Source: a virus. Taken from it: 31,830 bases of DNA. The translations under genes and the position numbers were made by a program. The stretch covers positions 1 through 31,830 of the IMG/VR virus record IMGVR_UViG_3300017917_001373. One strand, written 5' to 3'. Numbering within the stretch: position 1 is the stretch's first letter; each line of letters starts with the position of its first letter. This document shows positions 1 through 6,872 of the stretch, one piece after another. The notes under the pieces were generated by a model, which was not told the origin of the DNA, searched no databases, and saw only the letters and a program-made list of their open reading frames with translations.

Positions 1-306
1 ACAGGCGGCGAACAAGCTACTGAAGGCAGGTTTGATGAGCCGCTAACAGGATGGCGCATTGTTTCTAAGAAGCACGATAGCGTTGCTGGTCCTAAGTTTA
101 ATTCAAAGGAAGAAGCACAGAAATATCTTATGACCAAGATGTTTGCTAATCATCAAGATTACAAAGTTGTATCATATGCCAATGAAGACAAGATCAAGGG
201 CGTGGACGGCAAGGCATGTTGGCCAGGCAAGCGTTATGCTGGCAAGGAAAAGAAGGCGGACGGTACTTACAAGGATATCTGCGTGCCAGTTAAGAAGAGC
301 AAGTGA
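1..306 (+). CDS. 3' end of an unrecognised phage protein (partial)
   Basis: Reading frame 1 is open from the first base to a TGA at 304-306, giving 101 residues with the start outside the window. The visible part is lysine-rich and ends in KKSK. It includes a stretch reading GWRIVSKKHDSVAGPKF, then a helix-like segment (SKEEAQKYLMTKMF), then a C-terminal half with Gly, Lys and aromatic residues and two cysteines. I do not recognise the family. The following gene starts inside its stop codon (TGATG overlap), so the two are probably translated together. Confidence 0.7.
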   Translation, partial: TGGEQATEGRFDEPLTGWRIVSKKHDSVAGPKFNSKEEAQKYLMTKMFANHQDYKVVSYANEDKIKGVDGKACWPGKRYAGKEKKADGTYKDICVPVKKSK

Positions 307-731
307 TGCGCGATCTGCTCAATCTGTTTGAAGACGTCAACGAGATATGGTTCAAAGACGGTAGCTTCGAGACTTACAAGCGAGCTACTCCTATCAGCTA
401 CGAGACTGCCACGCAAGATGGAACCATACAGACGCTAGAAGGTCCAGTTGCTTATAAAGCAGGATACAAGATCATCACTGGGCCCAAGGGTGAGAAGTAT
501 CCAATCCCACCAGAGAAGTTTGCAGGCTTGTATGATGTCGACGACGAGAACACTGCTACTCCCAAGAAGATAATGAAGCTGGCCAAGCTAGCTGATCATG
601 ATGGTGCTGTCAAGACCAGCTGGGGAGAAACCCTCAATTATAAAGCAGGTGAAGATTACATCGTGCGTCACGGTGCTAATGATTACGGTGTGGTCAAGAA
701 GGACATCTTTGCCAAGACCTACGTGATGTGA
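306..731 (+). CDS. PGDYG-like small phage protein
   Basis: A 141-residue protein starting at ATG 306, which overlaps the previous stop; an in-frame GTG one codon upstream is also possible. The C-terminal third reads YKAGEDYIVRHGANDYGVVK, then KDIFAKTY. This resembles the PGDYG domain found in phage and bacterial small proteins, where a Gly-Asp-Tyr-Gly-like turn follows a 'yi.r' strand. A related half-motif (YKAGYKIITGPKGEKYPIP) near residues 50-68 suggests two copies of the same fold in tandem. No catalytic residues are evident and the function is unknown. The stop codon abuts the convergent gene that follows with no gap. Confidence 0.65.
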   Translation: MRDLLNLFEDVNEIWFKDGSFETYKRATPISYETATQDGTIQTLEGPVAYKAGYKIITGPKGEKYPIPPEKFAGLYDVDDENTATPKKIMKLAKLADHDGAVKTSWGETLNYKAGEDYIVRHGANDYGVVKKDIFAKTYVM

Positions 732-742
732 TCAAACATCAC
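723..742. terminator. Hairpin over a convergent gene junction
   Basis: GTGATGT (723-729) and ACATCAC (736-742) are perfect inverted repeats around a 6-base loop. The stem contains the stop codon of the plus-strand gene (729-731) and lies over the stop of the minus-strand gene (732-734). The position fits a bidirectional transcription stop or an RNA-end protecting hairpin. There is no clear U-tract on either side, so classical Rho-independent termination is uncertain. Confidence 0.4.
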
Positions 743-1643
743 CTACGCTAGTGCCCTTTGAATGATCAAATCCCTCATAGTCTGCTTTGTAGACAGGCTT
801 GCTGTCATAATAGACAACCTTGTTGGGACACATTGAACAGACAGTCTCTGGACCTGTGCTGAAGAAATCAATCAGATCATCATAGTTAGGATCGTCTAGA
901 GCAAACGGCTTGTAATCAAGATATGGTTGCCAAGCTGGATCATCTAGCTGCTTGGTCTTGGCCAGCGTCTGTTTCAGATAAGCAAGCTTGGTGCATTTCC
1001 AAAGTGCGTTAGCATACAGAGGCGTGCAATACTTCATGCCGCATGCTGCCCAACTGCGCTTGTAGTTTGCTTCATTGACAGGATGTATCTTGCCATTAGC
1101 GTCCATTGGGTGTGGGATTGACCAATGGTAACGCTCGCCCTCGGGCTTGTAGACAGGAAAGCTCACGCCAGTTATCTCATGCTTGATCTTGTGCTTCTTT
1201 AGCAGCAGCACGCCCTTGATGATCTGCTTCTGTATCTTCTCGTCTTGTGTGTGGCTAGAAACTCTCACAGTAACATTGCTGTCACGCAATCTCTCTAGAT
1301 AAGACTCATTGCGTTCGATCAACAATCCGTTGGTGTAGATCACTATGTCGCTCTTGCTCATGCGCTGCTTGGCTAAATCGAATATGTCTAGGAAGTCGCT
1401 GTTGATAAAGGGCTCGCCACCGTATATCACTACTTCATCAACGTACATGTTGAAACGATCTAGCATGTCAGCTAGGTTGTTTACCCAACTCAATCTATCT
1501 TGCAGTGTGTAACCATCCTTGACTGCTAGATTGCTGCCCACGCTACAACCAAGACATTGCAGATTGCAGGACAGAGTAGCAGCGATGTCGATGTTCCTGA
1601 TGCCTAGCCCTTTAGTAGGGTGGACTTCAAAGTTGTGGATCAT
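732..1643 (-). CDS. Radical SAM protein with SPASM-like C-terminal cysteines
   Basis: A 303-residue protein. The radical-SAM iron-sulfur motif CNLQCLGC gives C26, C30 and C33 (CxxxCxxC), and GGEP at residues 75-78 is the SAM-binding loop. The C-terminal part has further cysteines at C201, C206, C217, C269 and C272 (CGMKYC, WKC, CSMC). These could hold an auxiliary 4Fe-4S cluster, as in SPASM or twitch domains of enzymes that modify peptides or proteins. It is the last gene of the minus-strand tail cluster, 34 bases after the 466-aa fibre-like gene. Inference: it may modify a virion protein, but a nucleotide or cofactor substrate is not excluded. The family call is firm and the substrate is unknown. 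Confidence 0.85.
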   Translation of the reverse strand: MIHNFEVHPTKGLGIRNIDIAATLSCNLQCLGCSVGSNLAVKDGYTLQDRLSWVNNLADMLDRFNMYVDEVVIYGGEPFINSDFLDIFDLAKQRMSKSDIVIYTNGLLIERNESYLERLRDSNVTVRVSSHTQDEKIQKQIIKGVLLLKKHKIKHEITGVSFPVYKPEGERYHWSIPHPMDANGKIHPVNEANYKRSWAACGMKYCTPLYANALWKCTKLAYLKQTLAKTKQLDDPAWQPYLDYKPFALDDPNYDDLIDFFSTGPETVCSMCPNKVVYYDSKPVYKADYEGFDHSKGTSVGDV

Positions 1644-1644
1644 A

Positions 1645-1658
1645 ACACTAGTTAGTGT
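1645..1658 (-). promoter_or_regulatory. Hairpin between possible SD and start of radical-SAM gene
   Basis: ACACTA (1645-1650) and TAGTGT (1653-1658) are perfect inverted repeats lying immediately upstream of the minus-strand ATG at 1643. The only purine-rich Shine-Dalgarno-like sequence (GATGAG, around 1659-1666 on the minus strand) sits on the far side of the hairpin, about 18 bases from the ATG. Folding would bring the two close together. The arrangement recalls T4 gene 38, where a hairpin shortens the SD-to-start distance. Confidence 0.4.
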
Positions 1659-1677
1659 AACTCATCAAACAGGTCAA

Positions 1678-3078
1678 TTACCAAGGATTGCCCGACCACT
1701 GTATTCGACGCCATATATCAGAATCAGCTAACGTGATCTTTACTGGGGTACCTAAACCAAAGCTGTCGGTAATATCCAATGTTAATGCCCATTCTGTTTC
1801 ATCTATTTCAGCACTAATAACATTTACTGTTTGGCCGCCAGAATCTGGATTAAATTGAAGCGTTCCACCAGTGGGATCTTGAAACTCATCAAAATCGAGA
1901 ACGTAAAACACGTTAGAATTATTAGTTTCCCTGGTAAGTGCAGTATTATACGAAATGATAGCATAATTGGCAGTACAACGATAGATATAGCTATCATCAA
2001 ATGCCAGATCGCCCACTAGGTCACCTTCGGCTCCTTTACTAGAATTAGGTGGATTGACTATTCTTCCACCAGACCATGCTGTGGTCTGTGTGGTAGCGTC
2101 AGGGAACGTTAATCCGCCATCCTGACCAAATGTCCAGCGTCTTAGGGTGCTGTCAGTGAGATTAACATCAATGTTAATAGCACTCTCGCTACCGATGCTG
2201 CCAGGTATGGTCAGATCACCGTCATTACCAAAGGTCCAATTATATGCGGTAAGCCCAATTCCAAACCCACCGGTTGCGATTTTTACCTCACCCGAATCAC
2301 CTTCATTGAATGATGCCGCTGCTATATTTCCCATAGCAAAAGCATTTTCAGTCCAACCTAGTTGCACGCCGCCACCAACACCCGAGGTTAATAATGCTAA
2401 CTGCTCACTAGGGGCTTGTAGCATTACGGTTCCGTTAATAGGAGCATAATTTCCAATAGGAGATATAGTCAAGTTACCAGGTAAACTAAAGGAACCATCT
2501 TCACCAAATTGCCATCTACGTAGACTTGAATCTGTTAAGTTAATGTCTATGTTGATAGCACTTTCGCTACCAATGTTTCCAGGTATGGTTAAATTACCGC
2601 TACCATCAAATGTCCAAGTGTATTGAAGATCGGTAGTGATAGTTACACGATCATTTGTATCGCTAACACGCACGTTTTGTTGTTCGCCACCAATGAATAG
2701 ATCAGCTGTGCTTTGATCTATCGTGCCGCCTGCTCTGATGTGTATGTGTCCTGGCTCACCTGTGGTAGGTTCTATCACAAGATATTGCTCGCTGCCACTT
2801 TGCCTCAACGCTTCATCAGGAATGAGTTTGATAGTATCAAACGGAATACCATCACCATCAACATCACTGCTGTCAGAATCACCGCCGTAGAACGTGCCTT
2901 TTCTCAAGACCTTGCTGTTGACGTGAGTGCGAACACCATCAAAAATCAGCAGTTCTAGCTTGTCGTTGTCTCCAACATACAATCCAATCTCGCCGCGAGG
3001 GCGAATTTCGAGACTGGTGTTGTCGTTGCTGCTGTTGCCATCAACCTGGCTAGTTGGTATCCTGTATATTCTTGCCAT
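1678..3078 (-). CDS. Tail fibre-like virion protein with internal repeats
   Basis: A 466-residue protein starting at ATG 3078, with an AGGAAAA Shine-Dalgarno about 10 bases upstream. It is rich in Gly, Ser, Thr, Asp and Asn with short beta-strand patterns typical of trimeric fibres. It has two copies of a 36-residue unit built on 'WTF..DG.LTIPG', 'IGSESAINID' and 'NLTDS.LRRW', plus related 'FG.DG...LPG' pieces. A C-terminal segment (FPDATTQTTAW) matches a phrase common in phage fibre proteins. There are no catalytic motifs. It follows the giant tail gene by 16 bases, so the two are co-transcribed. Adhesin or fibre role is inferred from composition, repeats and position. Confidence 0.7.
   Translation of the reverse strand: MARIYRIPTSQVDGNSSNDNTSLEIRPRGEIGLYVGDNDKLELLIFDGVRTHVNSKVLRKGTFYGGDSDSSDVDGDGIPFDTIKLIPDEALRQSGSEQYLVIEPTTGEPGHIHIRAGGTIDQSTADLFIGGEQQNVRVSDTNDRVTITTDLQYTWTFDGSGNLTIPGNIGSESAINIDINLTDSSLRRWQFGEDGSFSLPGNLTISPIGNYAPINGTVMLQAPSEQLALLTSGVGGGVQLGWTENAFAMGNIAAASFNEGDSGEVKIATGGFGIGLTAYNWTFGNDGDLTIPGSIGSESAINIDVNLTDSTLRRWTFGQDGGLTFPDATTQTTAWSGGRIVNPPNSSKGAEGDLVGDLAFDDSYIYRCTANYAIISYNTALTRETNNSNVFYVLDFDEFQDPTGGTLQFNPDSGGQTVNVISAEIDETEWALTLDITDSFGLGTPVKITLADSDIWRRIQWSGNPW
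2134..2241 (-). repeat. 36-codon internal repeat, copy 2
   Basis: This 108-base unit encodes the 'WTFGNDGDLTIPGSIG' ... 'NLTDSTLRRW' segment of the fibre-like protein. It matches the unit at 2512-2619 along its full length, with differences mostly at third codon positions. The pattern points to an old intragenic duplication kept under protein-level selection. Confidence 0.8.
2512..2619 (-). repeat. 36-codon internal repeat, copy 1
   Basis: The partner of the 2134-2241 unit, encoding 'WTFDGSGNLTIPGNIG' ... 'NLTDSSLRRW'. The two are separated by about 270 bases of unrelated fibre sequence, so they are not strictly tandem. Confidence 0.8.
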
Positions 3079-3094
3079 CGTTTATTTTTCCTGA

Positions 3095-6082
3095 TCAATC
3101 CCAAATCTCTGAACCATAGAATACCTTAGCACTCCATTGTATCTTTACGGTGGTTGCGTCGCCATCAATACGTTTGAACTTGAGCTGTCCTTCGTTGTCT
3201 TGATGCCATAGTATCATGTTTTCGCCATCGCTGCCGCCGCTGAAAACTTCAGTATGAGCAACGTTTTCGTCGCCGCTGTCATCGACGATGTGTATGGTTC
3301 CTATCATCGTGCCAGCATTGTTATCGTAGGCGTGATAGTCTATCACAGCGCCACGGAAGTTTGATCCACCACCTGGCAGGTCGTTCCTGTCCCACCATAT
3401 CTGAGGAGCGCCGCCGCTGCGATATCTGAAATAAAGCGTATCACCAGAATTGTAATTCAATTGTGGGTCACCATTGAGGTTGTATCCTCTTTCATTTCCG
3501 CTGTAACTCGTGCTGCCGCCCCAGCTATACCAGTTTATATCATCTATCGAGAATTCTAGATCAGTGAAGGTCAGCACATCATAAGTTGACCAATCACCAA
3601 TTATCGTATCTATGGTAGTGGTGGTTGAATCTAACCAAATTGTATTAGTTGAAGTTTGGTTTCGTGAAACCGTAGCAGTTAAATTTGTAGTAGTAACGGC
3701 GGTAACCGTCACTGCCTTGTAACCATATACTTCCTCGATCCTGCGACTGCCTGTGCTTTCAAGTTTAATACGACCAATTCCATCTGCGGATTTAAGCTTC
3801 GTGCCATCAGCAAAAGTAATACCTTCATTTAGTTTGGTTGTATCTATCTCATAACGAAGATAGCTAAATCCGCCGCCACCGCCCTGCGTCCAACTGAGGA
3901 ACTTGATGGCATAATATGTGTCAGTGTCCTCGATATACATCACGCATTCAGTTCCTACGATCTTGTTGCCAAGGCCGCCGTTACCAAATGTTTCGTAGAG
4001 TGGTCGATAGTTTCTAGTGGTAATGTCTGTTAGATCATCCCAACCATCTATATTCCAAAGCGTGCCGCCTGGGCTAACATCCTCATCCCAGCTACCTTCT
4101 CTGTATGGATTATAGATGCCATTGTTGGTATCTCTGGTGATGCCAATGCCCGCACCGTTACCATCATCTTCAACGAATATGTCTATGGTATCAGTGTCAT
4201 TGTCCGGCTTGAGGAAATAATTGCCAGTATTGATTAACTGCCTAGTATAAGAAAATCCACCGCCGTTGCCGCCCTGCGTCCAGCTGCTGAATTTAACCGC
4301 ATAATACTTGTCATTGATAGTATCATGCATGATTAATTCAGCACCAACTACATTGTTACCAACCTGTCCGCCTAGAGTGTTATAGAAAGTATCGTATGTT
4401 CTCTGCTTTACATCTCTTAGTAATCCCCAACCATCTACATTCCATTCTGTGCCTTCGGGGCTGTCTCTTCCGTCACCTAAGGAACTATAACTTGCTTCCA
4501 ATGCGATGTTATAGATGCTTTGGTTATTTCCTCTGGCGATCGTTAGGTTAGTATCAATTGGATCATTTACTTGTGTTGGATCAGCATATCCTGCTTTAGT
4601 AAACGTAACTGGATCACCAATTGTTGCACCAGTTGTTGGGTTTATCTGTGTTCTCGTATAAGTTACTGGAGCACCTTGGTTTGCGTTGCCCCAAACTGTA
4701 AAATCAAACTTGTAATACTTGTTGTTGGCAACATCTTTCATTATAGCTTCAGCAGCTAAAACGTTGTTACCAAAACGTAGGAATGTTTCATAAAAACTGA
4801 GATATATTCTTTGATCTAGATTAGTTAAATCTCCCCAACCGTCTTTGTTCCATAGTGTGCCAGCTGGGCTTTCTCCGTCGCTGGTTGTGTCATCCCAATC
4901 TGATTCGAGATATGGATTGAATATTCCTTGATTGATGCCTCTGGTGATTGCTAAACTAGTGTCAATCTCATCAACTTCGTCACCGTTGTTTGTTTTTGTA
5001 AATGATACCAGTGGTCCATCATACTTGTTAAAAATAAACGGATCGTTGGTTAATTCTAAGTATGGTTGCACTGCGCCAGTAACGCCGCCACCACCGCCTG
5101 TGAATGGCTCTCCGTTAAGTGTTAGTGATCCAGCATTTGTTAATGCAAATGTATTTTCACCATTAACTAGCTCGCTGATAGCTTTGATTTCGCTGCTAGC
5201 ATCACTATCTTCTGGATCTGGTTCTTCGTTTTCTTCACCTGGGTTAACAACTTTAGTGACTGCTAGCTTGCCATTATTGTTCGTGAGCTTGATGTTATCT
5301 AAGTAGATGCTGCCACCTGCTGTATAAACGTGGCGCCATTGCTTGGTTGGTGATCCTAGATCGTGGACGTTGTCTGAATCTGGGATGATATCTGTAGTGA
5401 CATTAGATAGATTAGGGATAAACGGAGTATTGGTCAGATCAAGGTAGCTACCGCTAAACAAGTTTGGCTTGTTGGCAAGGTTATTGTAATCAAATGCGCT
5501 AAATTCGAGCCCAGTCTCATCGTTCTTGACGCTGACGAACTTGCCAGCTTGGCCTACGAAGCTGTCGGGAGTTTCACGGATGTTCGTGAAGCTGATCTCG
5601 GGAATGCCATCCACGGTTGATATGCTGGTAGGATTATAGTTCCATGCATTCTCGATGGTAACGGGAGTGAATGCACCGTAGTTGTCATCTAGGTAAAGTA
5701 TCTCACCTTCAACAACGGTGCTGCCATCGTTGGGAGGCATCAGCCTAGCGATTATGTGATAGAACCTGTGCTGTAGATTTCGAAGATCAGCTTCGGTGAA
5801 CTCTATGCTAGCTACGCCGCTGGTAGGCGCAGAAACTGTCGCTGTCTTGGTGACGAAATGTTCTTCCGTCTCCCTGTCCACGATCTGCACCTGCACATCG
5901 TAGTTTGTCAAGTCCACCACCTTTTGGGCGTTATTAAACACCACTATCTTGATGGTATTCGCAGTGCCCTTGTAGAGCATGATTGGCTGCTGATAGGCCA
6001 TCCTCCACACTGTGTTTGTGGTGTTTGTGCCTGTGTTAATGGCTGGGTTATAGCTGAAGGCATAGATCGTTTGCATAGTCAT
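3095..6082 (-). CDS. Giant tail/fibre protein with three ~110-aa repeats
   Basis: About 995 residues from ATG 6082 (MTMQTIYAFSY). An in-frame ATG at 6115 would add 11 residues (MIVFIRG...). I prefer 6082 because the protein-like sequence begins there and a GGGG lies upstream, though the spacing is long. The N-terminal ~130 residues (QPIMLYKGTANTIKIVVFNN onward) look like a beta-rich attachment domain. The middle has three diverged repeats of about 110 residues, each running 'DxID', 'TRG.N.GIYN', 'P.GT.WN.DGW', 'GN...A', 'KYYA.KF..W', then a Gly-rich 'GGGFSY.R' loop. The C-terminal ~250 residues are rich in Thr, Asp and Gly. It is the first gene of the minus-strand tail cluster, probably a long fibre or baseplate-associated protein. 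Confidence 0.7.
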   Translation of the reverse strand: MTMQTIYAFSYNPAINTGTNTTNTVWRMAYQQPIMLYKGTANTIKIVVFNNAQKVVDLTNYDVQVQIVDRETEEHFVTKTATVSAPTSGVASIEFTEADLRNLQHRFYHIIARLMPPNDGSTVVEGEILYLDDNYGAFTPVTIENAWNYNPTSISTVDGIPEISFTNIRETPDSFVGQAGKFVSVKNDETGLEFSAFDYNNLANKPNLFSGSYLDLTNTPFIPNLSNVTTDIIPDSDNVHDLGSPTKQWRHVYTAGGSIYLDNIKLTNNNGKLAVTKVVNPGEENEEPDPEDSDASSEIKAISELVNGENTFALTNAGSLTLNGEPFTGGGGGVTGAVQPYLELTNDPFIFNKYDGPLVSFTKTNNGDEVDEIDTSLAITRGINQGIFNPYLESDWDDTTSDGESPAGTLWNKDGWGDLTNLDQRIYLSFYETFLRFGNNVLAAEAIMKDVANNKYYKFDFTVWGNANQGAPVTYTRTQINPTTGATIGDPVTFTKAGYADPTQVNDPIDTNLTIARGNNQSIYNIALEASYSSLGDGRDSPEGTEWNVDGWGLLRDVKQRTYDTFYNTLGGQVGNNVVGAELIMHDTINDKYYAVKFSSWTQGGNGGGFSYTRQLINTGNYFLKPDNDTDTIDIFVEDDGNGAGIGITRDTNNGIYNPYREGSWDEDVSPGGTLWNIDGWDDLTDITTRNYRPLYETFGNGGLGNKIVGTECVMYIEDTDTYYAIKFLSWTQGGGGGFSYLRYEIDTTKLNEGITFADGTKLKSADGIGRIKLESTGSRRIEEVYGYKAVTVTAVTTTNLTATVSRNQTSTNTIWLDSTTTTIDTIIGDWSTYDVLTFTDLEFSIDDINWYSWGGSTSYSGNERGYNLNGDPQLNYNSGDTLYFRYRSGGAPQIWWDRNDLPGGGSNFRGAVIDYHAYDNNAGTMIGTIHIVDDSGDENVAHTEVFSGGSDGENMILWHQDNEGQLKFKRIDGDATTVKIQWSAKVFYGSEIWD
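3845..4195 (-). repeat. Tail protein repeat unit 3
   Basis: Encodes a unit from 'DTIDIFVEDDG' to 'GFSYLRYEID'. It shares the 'GIYNPY', 'GGTLWNIDGW', 'NKIVGTE', 'YYAIKFLSWTQGG' framework with the other two units. Boundaries are approximate. Confidence 0.7.
4230..4565 (-). repeat. Tail protein repeat unit 2
   Basis: Encodes a unit from 'DPIDTNLTIARG' to 'GFSYTRQLI', with 'SPEGTEWNVDGW', 'NNVVGAE' and 'KYYAVKFSSWTQGG'. It is closest to unit 3 in its Gly-rich C-terminal loop. Boundaries are approximate. Confidence 0.7.
4630..4970 (-). repeat. Tail protein repeat unit 1
   Basis: Encodes a unit from 'EIDTSLAITRG' to 'VTYTRTQI', with 'SPAGTLWNKDGW', 'NNVLAAE' and 'KYYKFDFTVWGN'. It is the most diverged of the three, and its Gly-rich loop is replaced by 'NANQGAPVTY'. 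Boundaries are approximate. Confidence 0.7.
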
Positions 6083-6100
6083 ATTTATTGGTAAACCCCT

Positions 6101-6108
6101 AATAAATA
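6101..6108 (+). promoter_or_regulatory. T4-type late promoter element (AATAAATA)
   Basis: AATAAATA differs by one base from the T4 late consensus TATAAATA. It lies 21 bases before the ATG of the first plus-strand virion gene, giving a short leader with a TAGGA Shine-Dalgarno at 6118-6122. The 17 bases from 6101 match those at 13150-13166 at 16 positions, so the bases just downstream are conserved too. Confidence 0.6.
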
Positions 6109-6129
6109 CTATCATAGTTAGGAATCACC

Positions 6130-6453
6130 ATGCGAGCAGTAGACATAATCAGAGGCGTGTTGGACATGATAGACAGCTTGGATGCTGCCCAGCAACCACC
6201 CGTAGAGATAGCAGTAAGCACAGAACCCGCAGTGGATGCACCTCTGCCAGATGAGCTATCGAGGATGAAGCAGATAGCAGGATTGCTGCCACAGCATGAG
6301 CCTGCTGTAGCCAATGAACCCTGCGAGCAGATAGCAGATATCGACGCTGTTACCGTTGATGCAGGCGGCGGAGTTAACGGCCCAAAGCATCCAGCAGACA
6401 TGAGAGCTAACAGCGTGAGCATGTATCCAAACGCACAATGGTCAGGTGAATAA
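6130..6453 (+). CDS. Conserved hypothetical virion-cluster protein
   Basis: A 107-residue protein. The N-terminus (MRAVDIIRGVLDMIDSLDAA) is a predicted helix, followed by an acidic, proline-rich linker, a second helix (LSRMKQIAGLLP), and a glycine-rich C-terminal block (DAGGGVNGPKHPADMR, then SVSMYPNAQW). I do not recognise a function. The start has a TAGGA Shine-Dalgarno 7 bases away. Its stop overlaps the next ATG (TAATG), so it is translationally coupled to the ubiquitin-like protein. Late-promoter control and position among virion genes suggest a structural or assembly role. Confidence 0.7.
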   Translation: MRAVDIIRGVLDMIDSLDAAQQPPVEIAVSTEPAVDAPLPDELSRMKQIAGLLPQHEPAVANEPCEQIADIDAVTVDAGGGVNGPKHPADMRANSVSMYPNAQWSGE

Positions 6454-6869
6454 TGGCCACAGTAACCGTGCAAAGCTTGCTGAACTGTGCCGTGTACGAC
6501 AGCTATACCGTGACTCTTGTGACCGACACGGTCAACAGCTTGAAGGCGCAGATAGCTAGTGCAGATGGTGTGAACGTAGCGTGGTTTGATCTAGTTCTCA
6601 ACGAACTAGTGCTCACGGGCACAGACACGCTGGCAGCAGCTGGCGTCACTGATGGTGCTGCTCTCAGGACGGCCAACAAGATAGACAGCCTCGCTACCAA
6701 GCAGGCCAAGCAGGAAGCCAAACTAGCATTAGCAGCACTAGATAGGGCAGCTTATGGATCACGCCCTAGCACATACGATATTAACAAGTTACCAAATCCC
6801 TATAACGGAAATGACACAGCACCAGACGATGGCGCAAGCACATTAGTAGCTGGTAGGCCTTGGAGCTGA
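6453..6869 (+). CDS. Virion-cluster protein with ubiquitin-like N-terminal domain
   Basis: A 138-residue protein. Residues 1-74 follow the ubiquitin beta-grasp pattern: two strands ending in SYTVTLVTDT, the helix TVNSLKAQIASADGV, then FDLVLNELVLTG, the turn TLAAAGV and a last strand AALRTAN. These correspond to TITLEV, the 'VKAKI' helix, 'QRLIFAGKQLEDG', 'TLSDYNI' and 'TLHLVL' of ubiquitin. Residues 75-100 are a likely helix rich in Ala, Lys and Gln. The tail 105-138 is proline- and glycine-rich and ends GRPWS. There is no C-terminal di-glycine, so conjugation like ubiquitin is unlikely without processing. It lies between two late virion genes, so a structural beta-grasp domain is the simplest reading. 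The fold call is by eye. Confidence 0.6.
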   Translation: MATVTVQSLLNCAVYDSYTVTLVTDTVNSLKAQIASADGVNVAWFDLVLNELVLTGTDTLAAAGVTDGAALRTANKIDSLATKQAKQEAKLALAALDRAAYGSRPSTYDINKLPNPYNGNDTAPDDGASTLVAGRPWS

Positions 6870-6872
6870 TAG

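Noticed and set aside
6082-6089. AATAAATA on the minus strand as a late promoter for the giant tail gene
   Set aside because: It overlaps the proposed start codon, so transcription would begin inside the gene.
6099-6473. Antisense 124-aa frame opposite the first late virion gene
   Set aside because: It is Cys- and Ser-rich, has no ribosome site, and is the complement of a better-supported gene with a late promoter.
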